From JAHJSA01 sp038204345 (GTDB lineage Bacteria; Actinomycetota; Thermoleophilia; RBG-16-64-13), in assembly GCA_038204345.1 (NCBI GenBank), contig JBBRDB010000112.1:1-8573 (forward strand): 8,573 nucleotides of DNA, in the 5' to 3' direction. How positions within the stretch are numbered: the stretch's first letter is position 1; each line of letters begins with the position of its first letter. Under the pieces are notes generated by a model. That model searched no databases. It had not been told where the DNA came from and worked only from the letters and a program-made list of their open reading frames with translations. A program made the translations under genes and the position numbers. Positions 1 through 5,722 of the stretch are shown here, one piece after another.

Positions 1-156
1 AACTCCGGCCTTCTGGGCCACGCCCTCTATGGTAAGTGCCGAGTAACCCACCTCGCCAAGGAGTTCGAGGACGGCGGACATGATCGCTCGGTCGACCTCG
101 GGGTCCCGTGGGCGTCCGGTTTGCGGATGCTCGGCTGCTCCTTCAGGGCGGGTCAC
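1..156 (-). CDS. TetR-family transcriptional regulator (N-terminal part, runs off the left edge)
   Basis: The first 52 residues are visible and the rest lies beyond base 1. After a polar N-terminus comes GRPRDPEVDRAIMSAVLELL and then GEVGYSALTIEGVAQKAGV. This is the standard start of a TetR DNA-binding domain: a GRPR basic arm, helix 1, a GY(S) turn, then T-I-E-G-V-A-x-x-A-G-V entering the recognition helix-turn-helix. The chosen start is a GTG whose last two bases are the first two of the upstream MFS stop codon (GTGA overlap). No good ribosome site precedes it, so translation is probably coupled to the transporter. Regulators of this family usually repress the neighbouring efflux gene and are released by the pump's substrate. 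The palindrome at 1734-1748 is the likely operator. The ligand-binding domain is not in the window, so the inducer cannot be guessed. Confidence 0.87.
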   Translation of the reverse strand, partial: MTRPEGAAEHPQTGRPRDPEVDRAIMSAVLELLGEVGYSALTIEGVAQKAGV

Positions 157-1712
157 GACTCGACGAATGTTGCCGGTTCCAGTGCCGTGATCCGTTCGCC
201 CACTTCTTTGCGGTGGGCGGCAGGCAGGAATCTCGCCACGAGCACCGCTCCTAGGGCCACGATGCCCGCACCGACGAGAAGGGCAGTCCCCATGGCGTCA
301 ACGAAGGCGGTGCCGGCAGCATGAACGAGCGCGTCTCCTGCCGTCCCGGGTAACGAGGCCGCGATCTGGGTGGCCGCTCCCACAGAATCGCGGGCGGCGG
401 AGGCCGCGGGCGCCGGCAGTTTGGAAACCGCGGATGTCATGCCGGATGAGTAGGTCGAATTGATGACCGATCCGAGCACCGCAACGCCCAGTGCACCCCC
501 AACCATGCGGGCGACGTCGTTCATGGCCGAACCGACTCCGGCTTTAGCCAAGGGGACGGCGCCCATAACAGAATCCGTAGACGGCGCCATGACGTTTCCC
601 ATGAAGAAAGCGGCCAGCGCAAGCCCTCCACCGACAAACCAGAAGCCTGTGGTGGTGTCCCACCACGTCATAGAAATCAGAACCGCCGCCAAGAGCAACA
701 TCGCTCCCGACACGACGCGGGTGGCGCCGAATCGAGCGACGACTTTATGGCTGAATCCGGCTCCGAAAGCCATTCCGATAGCCATAGGAGCGGTGCGGAT
801 GCCGGCTCCGAGCGCGGAGTATCCGAGCACGAACTGTAGATACTGCGTGTAGGCGAATATCACCCCGAATAGTGCGAAGAATGAGAGGCTGATGGCCGCA
901 GAGCCCATAGAGAACCGCGGATTGCGGAAGAAGTTCAGCGGCAGCATCGGGGTATGGTGCCGGCGCTCCCACAGCAGGAAGACGACCCCCAATATGACCG
1001 AGCCGACGATGGCCGAGTCGACGAGTCCGTCCAGCCAACCGCGCCCGGGGGCCTCGATGATCCCGTAGACGAGCGCGGAGATACCGGCCGTCGACAGCAC
1101 GGCGCCAACCAGATCGAGAGATCTCCTGGCGGGGTCCTTGCTGTTGGGAACCAGGAAGAGGCCCGCCACAACGGCCAGAATGACAATAGGAACGTTCACC
1201 AGGAAGACCGATCCCCACCAGAAGTTCTCAAGAAGCACACCCCCCACCATCGGTCCGACGCCGATACCGAGCCCTGCGATCGCAGCCCAGATCGCGATTG
1301 CCCGGCCGCGCTCCTCTCGAGGGAACACGTCGGTAATGATCGAAAGGGTGGCGGGCATGATCAGGGCGCCACCAACGCCCATGACGGCCCGGGCGGCGAT
1401 GAGCTGGACTTCCGACGTGGAGAATGCCGCGGCGGCGCTGGCGCCTCCGAAGACCAACAAGCCAAGAGTGAGGGCGCGGGCGCGACCGAAACGATCGCCC
1501 AAGGCACCCATTGTGAGAAGCATGCCGGCGAACACGAGCACGTAAGAATCCACCATCCACTGCAGAGCCGACGCAGAGGCGTTGAACTCTCTTTGCAGAG
1601 AAGGCAGGGCAACGTTGAGAATGGTGTTGTCAAGCCCCACGATGAGCAGGCTCAGCCCCAGCACGCCCAGGGTCAGCCAACGACGTTGATACTTTCGGTG
1701 GGAATTGGACAT
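153..1712 (-). CDS. MFS drug-efflux transporter, EmrB/QacA (DHA2) type
   Basis: A 519-residue inner-membrane proton-coupled exporter, matching the usual 14-TM DHA2 length. TM1 carries the D1 motif GLDNTILNVALP (26-37). Motif A follows TM2 as GALGDRFGRAR (69-79). Motif C in TM5 is GLGIGVGPMVGG (147-158), the antiporter signature. A polar Ala/Ser-rich stretch (about 420-470) before the last TM is typical of the external loop between TM13 and TM14 in this family. An upstream in-frame ATG at 1772 would add 20 residues, but those codons cover the -10 box and operator. The ATG at 1712 has a strong AGGGAGGT ribosome site 5 nt upstream and gives the standard short cytoplasmic N-terminus (MSNSHRKYQRRW). 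It is first in an operon with the TetR gene. The substrate is not predictable; family members export dyes, antiseptics and antibiotics. Confidence 0.95.
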   Translation of the reverse strand: MSNSHRKYQRRWLTLGVLGLSLLIVGLDNTILNVALPSLQREFNASASALQWMVDSYVLVFAGMLLTMGALGDRFGRARALTLGLLVFGGASAAAAFSTSEVQLIAARAVMGVGGALIMPATLSIITDVFPREERGRAIAIWAAIAGLGIGVGPMVGGVLLENFWWGSVFLVNVPIVILAVVAGLFLVPNSKDPARRSLDLVGAVLSTAGISALVYGIIEAPGRGWLDGLVDSAIVGSVILGVVFLLWERRHHTPMLPLNFFRNPRFSMGSAAISLSFFALFGVIFAYTQYLQFVLGYSALGAGIRTAPMAIGMAFGAGFSHKVVARFGATRVVSGAMLLLAAVLISMTWWDTTTGFWFVGGGLALAAFFMGNVMAPSTDSVMGAVPLAKAGVGSAMNDVARMVGGALGVAVLGSVINSTYSSGMTSAVSKLPAPAASAARDSVGAATQIAASLPGTAGDALVHAAGTAFVDAMGTALLVGAGIVALGAVLVARFLPAAHRKEVGERITALEPATFVES

Positions 1713-1733
1713 TCGGACCTCCCTAATAACGAA

Positions 1734-1748
1734 ACGATACCGTATCGT
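1734..1748. promoter_or_regulatory. Palindromic operator, probably bound by the adjacent TetR regulator
   Basis: ACGATAC-C-GTATCGT is a perfect 15-bp palindrome (7-1-7). With one mismatched pair allowed, symmetry extends two further bases on each side (1731-1751). Size, symmetry and overlap with the predicted -10 box fit a TetR-family operator that blocks polymerase. That the TetR encoded at the left edge binds it is inferred from proximity. Confidence 0.7.
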
Positions 1749-1772
1749 ATCAGAGACGGGAAAAGCCGGCAA
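1744..1772 (-). promoter_or_regulatory. Predicted sigma-70-type promoter of the MFS-TetR operon
   Basis: Read on the minus strand, TTGCCG (1772-1767) and TACGAT (1749-1744) are separated by exactly 17 nt, close to the -35/-10 consensus. Transcription would start near 1737, leaving a leader of about 25 nt before the ATG at 1712. The -10 box lies inside the palindromic operator. Prediction from sequence only. Confidence 0.6.
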
Positions 1773-1856
1773 GTAGTCAGAGCATCGGTTGGAAGTGTGG
1801 CTCAGAATCGCCTGGTAACGCGCTGGAAACCGCGACCGGCCTGTCCCATGGTTCGC

Positions 1857-1876
1857 GGGGAATACCCCTGGGGAAT
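1857..1876. promoter_or_regulatory. Candidate operator: G/C-tract pseudo-palindrome upstream of the DUF190-CBS gene
   Basis: ATACCCC-T-GGGGAAT (1862-1876) is a 7-1-7 inverted repeat with one mismatch. The overlapping GGGGAATACCCC (1857-1868) also holds a 4-4-4 inverted repeat, and GGGGAAT occurs twice at a 13-nt pitch. AT-flanked C-tract/G-tract sites recall operators of CsoR/RcnR/FrmR-type repressors, but no such gene is in the window. I found no convincing -35/-10 pair beside it. Confidence 0.3.
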
Positions 1877-1889
1877 GTCTTACTCAAGG

Positions 1890-1912
1890 CGCCGCCTATG
1901 GGTGCGGCGGCG
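1890..1912 (+). other. Leader hairpin before the DUF190-CBS ribosome site
   Basis: CGCCGCC (1890-1896) and GGCGGCG (1906-1912) form a perfect 7-bp GC stem with a 9-nt loop, ending 9 nt before the AGGGGGAG ribosome site at 1921-1928. It could affect translation or be incidental in GC-rich DNA. It does not match a riboswitch class I know; I looked in particular for the fluoride motif. Confidence 0.3.
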
Positions 1913-1931
1913 ACGGTGTAAGGGGGAGTCC

Positions 1932-3206
1932 ATGAGTCTGGAGTACAAGGTCATCGAGATCTTCACCCGTGAGGGTGCTCGCTGGCGTCATCAACCCCTG
2001 CATGAAGCGGTGGTCAAGATGGTCCGGGACCGTAAGCTCGCAGCCCGGGTCCTCGTGCTACGTGCGATCGGAGGTGCATTCGAGAGTGGCGAGATCGTCT
2101 CCCAGCACATTCTCGATCTATCCTACGACGCTCCTCTCAAGATAGAGATCATCCTGCCCGCCGCCGAACTCGCAGAAGTGCTGCCCGCCCTGGAAGAGAT
2201 GGTGCAGGATGGGGTGATCGCCGTCGAGGACATGCCTGTCTTGCTCCACAGAACTCACAAACGTCTGGTTCCCCGGCACCTTCGGGTGCGTGACGTGATG
2301 AGCCCCGACCCCCTTCACGTGGGCCCGCAAACTCCCGTACACGACGTGGTCCATCTTCTAGCCGAGCACGAATTCAACGCCGTGCCCGTGGTCGAGGGCG
2401 GACGGGTCGTCGGGATCATCAGCCAACGCGACCTCATCGACCGGGCAGGGATGCCCCTCCGCGTGGGTCTCTTCGCCGAGTACGACCGACTTGAACGGGA
2501 ACGCCTGCTGCCCTCGGGTACTCGGCCTGCCCGGGAGATCATGTCTTCGCCGGTGGTGACTACGTTGCCTGATGGCTCGCTGGAGCGCGCCATAGAGGTC
2601 ATGGTGGCGAAGGACTTGAAGCGGCTCCCCGTCGTCGATCGCGAGGGGCGGCTTGAGGGGATGCTGTCCCGTATCGATGTGCTGAACGCGGTGTCGCGCC
2701 ATGCCCCCGACTGGCACAACCTAGCCCGCCGCCGAGTGGAGCTCAGCGGACAGGTTGTGGTCGGCGACGCCGCCCTCCACGACATCCCCACAGTACGGCC
2801 GAACGCCCCACTATCCGAGGTGCTGGACCTCATCAAGCAGGAAGGCCGCCGCGTCGCGGTGTTGGACTCGGCGGGACATCTTGCCGGCCTCATCTCCGAC
2901 CGGGACCTGCTCGCAGCCCTGCGTGGCCGGCAGGAAGGATGGGTCGATCACCTACGCCTGCTTTTCCCCACGGAGCGGCGGCCGAGCGGACGCGACCCAG
3001 AGAGCCTGTTCGAGTCGCTCACGGCGGCGGACGTCATGGTGAGTGACCTCCTCACTGTGCGGGCAGACGAGCCGATCGAGCAGGCGCTTGGCCTTATGAC
3101 GGAGCACCGTCTGAAGAGGCTCCCTGTGGTCACTGCCGACGGGGGGTTCGTCGGGGTCTTGAGTCGCGACGCCGTACTTCGCGCGAGCCTCGCCCAGGAT
3201 GGATGA
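1932..3206 (+). CDS. PII-like DUF190 domain fused to four CBS domains (predicted nucleotide-sensing regulator)
   Basis: A 424-residue soluble protein with no signal peptide or TM segment. Residues 4-106 match DUF190 (UPF0166), a small PII-like fold: YKVIEIFTREGARWRHQPLH, then the glycine turn RAIGGAFESGEI and the strand LKIEIIL. Four CBS units follow: about 118-172 (VRDVMSPDPLHV...GIISQRDL), 198-256 (AREIMSSPVVTT...GMLSRIDV), 273-331 (no DVM start, but GLISDRDLLAAL) and 363-419 (AADVMVSDLLTV...GVLSRDAV). These make two Bateman pairs, separated by a linker at about 257-272. CBS pairs commonly bind AMP, ATP or related nucleotides, and DUF190 resembles PII signalling proteins, so the protein probably senses energy state; its output is unknown. 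The start is the ATG with AGGGGGAG just upstream. The frame stays open far upstream, but only as an antisense shadow of the MFS gene. The gap to the next gene is 145 nt. Confidence 0.9.
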   Translation: MSLEYKVIEIFTREGARWRHQPLHEAVVKMVRDRKLAARVLVLRAIGGAFESGEIVSQHILDLSYDAPLKIEIILPAAELAEVLPALEEMVQDGVIAVEDMPVLLHRTHKRLVPRHLRVRDVMSPDPLHVGPQTPVHDVVHLLAEHEFNAVPVVEGGRVVGIISQRDLIDRAGMPLRVGLFAEYDRLERERLLPSGTRPAREIMSSPVVTTLPDGSLERAIEVMVAKDLKRLPVVDREGRLEGMLSRIDVLNAVSRHAPDWHNLARRRVELSGQVVVGDAALHDIPTVRPNAPLSEVLDLIKQEGRRVAVLDSAGHLAGLISDRDLLAALRGRQEGWVDHLRLLFPTERRPSGRDPESLFESLTAADVMVSDLLTVRADEPIEQALGLMTEHRLKRLPVVTADGGFVGVLSRDAVLRASLAQDG

Positions 3207-3351
3207 CTGCCGCGGTAGAGTTAGCGGGGCGGCTTCGCGTCGTTGGTGACGCGGTAGCCCAGCGCATGGGGTGAGATCGGCTCGGTGATAGAGTCCAGCG
3301 CGGCAGCATGTATTACCATGAAGGTTGGTGTCAAGGGACGAGGAGGTTCAC
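3207..3351. other. Intergenic gap between the DUF190-CBS and flavoprotein genes
   Basis: A 145-nt stretch without a gene. TATTAC at 3311-3316 resembles a -10 box but has no good -35 partner at the right distance. I see no clear terminator hairpin with a T-run after 3206, so read-through from the CBS gene is possible. Confidence 0.4.
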
Positions 3352-4761
3352 GTGCCGAACGAACGCGCACGGTATGACGCGGTGGTGATCGGGTCCGGCC
3401 AAGGCGGGAATCCGTTGGCCGTCGCCCTGGCGAAGGCCGGCTGGAAGACGGCCATGGTCGAGCGCGAGCACGTGGGGGGGACGTGCATCAACGTCGGCTG
3501 CACGCCGACGAAGACTATGGTGGCGAGCGCACGCGTGGCGTACACGGCACGCCGGGCTGCGGATTTCGGGGTAGAGACCGGGCGCGTCGGCGTTGATATG
3601 CCGGCCGTGCTGCGTCGCAAGAACGAGATCGTGGCGAGCTGGCGGAAGTCGGGCGAGGAGCGTCTGGCCGCCGCCCCGGGACTGGATCTGCTCCGGGGGG
3701 AAGCTTCCTTCTCGGGACCGCACGCCGTCGAAGTGCGCATGAACGTCTCCGACGTCCTTGGCGTGACTCGGTCGCTCGAGGCTGAGCGAATCTTCATCAA
3801 CGTGGGTGCCCGTCCCACGGTACCGGCGCTTCCCGGACTGAACACCGTGCCCTATCTCGATTCGACCACCGTGATGGAATTGGACGCCGTACCCGCCCAC
3901 CTGGTCGTGCTTGGGGGTGGATACGTGGGCGTAGAGTTCGGCCAGATGTTCCGTCGTTTCGGCAGCGAAGTGACCATCGTGCAGCGCGGTAGTGCTCTGC
4001 TTGCGCGGGAGGACCCCGACGTGAGCGAGGCTGTTGCGGACGTCCTGCGCGAGGACGGCCTGCGCCTCGTCTTCGAGGCGCAGGCCACGCAGGCCGAGGT
4101 CGATTCCGATGGGTGGGTGACACTGACGGTGGATTGTCCGGAAGGGCGGCAGACGATCCGGGGCTCCCATCTCCTCGTGGCCGTCGGACGGACGCTGAAC
4201 ACCGACAGTCTCAACCTGGCTGCGGCCGGGATCAAGACCGACGCCCGCGGCGCCATCATAGTGAACGAGAGGCTCGAGACGGGGGTGCCCGGAGTCTACG
4301 CTCTCGGCGACGCCAACGGGGGTCCGGCATTTACCCACGTGTCCTACGACGACTTCCGTATCCTGCGCACCAACCTCTTGGAGGGCGGCAGTGCATCCAT
4401 CGAGAACCGCCTGGTCCCCTACGTGGTCTACCTGGACCCGCAGCTCGGCCGGGTGGGACTGAGCGAGACCGAAGCGCGGGAGCGGGGCATCAAGATCCGG
4501 GTGGCCAAGATGCCCATGGACTGGGTGGCCCGGGCGCTGGAGGTGGACGAGTCGCGCGGATTGATGAAAGCCGTGGTAGACGCAGCGACCGACAAGATCC
4601 TGGGTTGCGCCGTCCTGGGCATAGAGGGTGGGGAGATCGCCTCTCTCGTGCAGGTGGCCATGCAGGGAGGGATCACTGCAGCCGAGTTGCGCGAGACGAT
4701 GTTCGCCCACCCGACACTGGCTGAGTCCATGAACAACCTCTTCGGCAGTTGGGAGGAATAG
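3352..4761 (+). CDS. Mercuric-reductase-like flavoprotein disulfide oxidoreductase (class I pyridine nucleotide family)
   Basis: A 469-residue cytoplasmic FAD enzyme of the lipoamide dehydrogenase / glutathione reductase / MerA family. In order: the FAD dinucleotide fold VVIGSGQGG (11-19), the redox-active disulfide GGTCINVGC (Cys45-Cys50), the NAD(P)H fold VVLGGGYVG (185-193), the second FAD motif GVYALGDANG (314-323), and the C-terminal dimer domain with His453-Glu458 in HPTLAE. The C-terminus ends soon after in NNLFGSWEE. It therefore lacks the terminal Cys-Cys pair and the N-terminal metal-binding domain of true MerA, so mercury reduction is not supported. The base after the second NAD(P)H-fold strand (VTIVQRG) lacks the usual NADH-selecting acid, which hints at NADPH. 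The GTG start has AGGAGG 5 nt upstream; a TTG 27 nt earlier lacks a site. No E2/E3 partner genes are present. The substrate is unknown. Confidence 0.88.
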   Translation: MPNERARYDAVVIGSGQGGNPLAVALAKAGWKTAMVEREHVGGTCINVGCTPTKTMVASARVAYTARRAADFGVETGRVGVDMPAVLRRKNEIVASWRKSGEERLAAAPGLDLLRGEASFSGPHAVEVRMNVSDVLGVTRSLEAERIFINVGARPTVPALPGLNTVPYLDSTTVMELDAVPAHLVVLGGGYVGVEFGQMFRRFGSEVTIVQRGSALLAREDPDVSEAVADVLREDGLRLVFEAQATQAEVDSDGWVTLTVDCPEGRQTIRGSHLLVAVGRTLNTDSLNLAAAGIKTDARGAIIVNERLETGVPGVYALGDANGGPAFTHVSYDDFRILRTNLLEGGSASIENRLVPYVVYLDPQLGRVGLSETEARERGIKIRVAKMPMDWVARALEVDESRGLMKAVVDAATDKILGCAVLGIEGGEIASLVQVAMQGGITAAELRETMFAHPTLAESMNNLFGSWEE

Positions 4762-4813
4762 TCGGATGCCGAGTGTCCGGGACGTCGATGGCGATGCCTC
4801 AAAGGAGGTGGGG

Positions 4814-5596
4814 ATGATGAAGCAGCCAGGCACGGTGACCGTGTTTGCCGATGCCGAGGCTACAGCCGCGGGCGTCGCATCCCTGTTTGCCGAGGAAGCG
4901 GAGCGTGCCGTGAGCGCGAGGGGGGCGTTCAGCGTCGTTCTTTCCGGTGGAGGTACTCCGCGCAGAGCTTACGAGCTGCTCTCTCAGCCGCCATTCCGCG
5001 ACCGGATCGCTTGGGAAAGGGTCCACGTGTTCTGGGGAGACGAACGCTGCGTGCAGCCGGATGATCCCCGCAGTAACGAACGCATGGCCCGCGAGGCCTT
5101 CCTGGATAAGGTCCCGATACCGCGTGACCAGATCCACCCTTTGCACTGCGCCGAGTCCCGGCCGCCTGCAGTCGCGCGGTACGAGTCGCTGCTTCGGGAC
5201 TTCTTCGTGCGTTCGGCGGTCGGCGGTCCCGATCTGATCCTCCTCGGGCTGGGCGACAACGGGCACACAGCTTCCCTGTTCCCGTATACCCCCGTGCTTG
5301 CGGAGCGCGACCATTGGGTCGCCGAGGTGTTCGTAGACGCGGCGGCGGGCGCCGGCACCACCGCCGCGGGCGAGGACCTCTGGCGGGTAACGTTGACGGC
5401 ACCCTTCATCAACACGGCCGCGACCGTGGTCTTCGTGGTCACGGGTTTCGCGAAGGCCTCGGTGGTCAGGGAGGTCGTGGAGGGGCCGTACGATCCCGAC
5501 CGCCTTCCGGCGCAACTCATCCGGCCTACGCAAGGCCGACTCTGCTGGTACCTCGACGAGGAAGCGGCGGCCCATCTTGCCCGAAGGGAGAACTGA
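4814..5596 (+). CDS. pgl: 6-phosphogluconolactonase (DevB/Pgl type)
   Basis: A 260-residue cytoplasmic enzyme that hydrolyses 6-phosphoglucono-delta-lactone to 6-phosphogluconate, step two of the oxidative pentose phosphate pathway. Family motifs are present in order: the phosphate-binding SGGGTPRRAYELL (44-56), WERVHVFWGDERCV (67-80), PRSNERMAREAFL (85-97) and GLGDNGHTASLFP (145-157), which contains the catalytic-region His151. The length is normal. An ATG at 4766 would add 16 residues that are not family-like. The ATG at 4814 has a near-perfect AAAGGAGG 5 nt upstream and gives a family-typical N-terminus leading into TVTVFADAEA. It starts 52 nt after the flavoprotein gene, so the two are probably one operon. 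Glucose-6-phosphate dehydrogenase and 6-phosphogluconate dehydrogenase genes are not in the window. Confidence 0.93.
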   Translation: MMKQPGTVTVFADAEATAAGVASLFAEEAERAVSARGAFSVVLSGGGTPRRAYELLSQPPFRDRIAWERVHVFWGDERCVQPDDPRSNERMAREAFLDKVPIPRDQIHPLHCAESRPPAVARYESLLRDFFVRSAVGGPDLILLGLGDNGHTASLFPYTPVLAERDHWVAEVFVDAAAGAGTTAAGEDLWRVTLTAPFINTAATVVFVVTGFAKASVVREVVEGPYDPDRLPAQLIRPTQGRLCWYLDEEAAAHLARREN

Positions 5597-5650
5597 CCTC
5601 AGACACCATCTGGCTGCTGGTGGCCGGCGCGCGGGTTTGTCACGAAAACG

Positions 5651-5681
5651 CGAGAGGCCCCCGGGTGCCGGGGGCCTCTCG
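5651..5681. terminator. Bidirectional intrinsic terminator between convergent genes
   Basis: CGAGAGGCCCCCGG (5651-5664) and its exact complement (5668-5681) form a 14-bp perfect stem with a 3-nt loop. On the minus strand the stem is followed by CGTTTTCG, a short T-run that suits the cytochrome gene ending at 5723. On the plus strand no T-run follows, so termination after pgl would depend on the very stable stem or on other factors. The position between two converging stop codons supports the call. Confidence 0.85.
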
Positions 5682-5722
5682 TCAGACGTAAGGTCGGTAG
5701 ACGTTAGCTAGGAGCCTGCTCC

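Noticed and set aside
954..1931. Plus-strand frame open for 326 codons upstream of the DUF190-CBS start
   Set aside because: It runs antisense through the MFS gene and its promoter, has low-complexity charged content, and the DUF190 domain begins exactly at the ATG with a ribosome site at 1932.
1881..1931. A fluoride or other riboswitch before the DUF190-CBS gene
   Set aside because: Only a simple GC hairpin is visible; the conserved bases and pseudoknot of the fluoride motif are not recognisable.
3352..4761. Calling the flavoprotein merA (mercury resistance) or lpd
   Set aside because: The terminal Cys pair, the N-terminal metal-binding domain and any mer neighbours are missing. No 2-oxo acid dehydrogenase genes are nearby, so a general family name is safer.
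3331..4833. A 500-codon minus-strand open frame opposite the flavoprotein gene
   Set aside because: A shadow caused by GC-biased third positions of the real gene. Its product is rich in His, Gly and Arg, with no recognisable motif.
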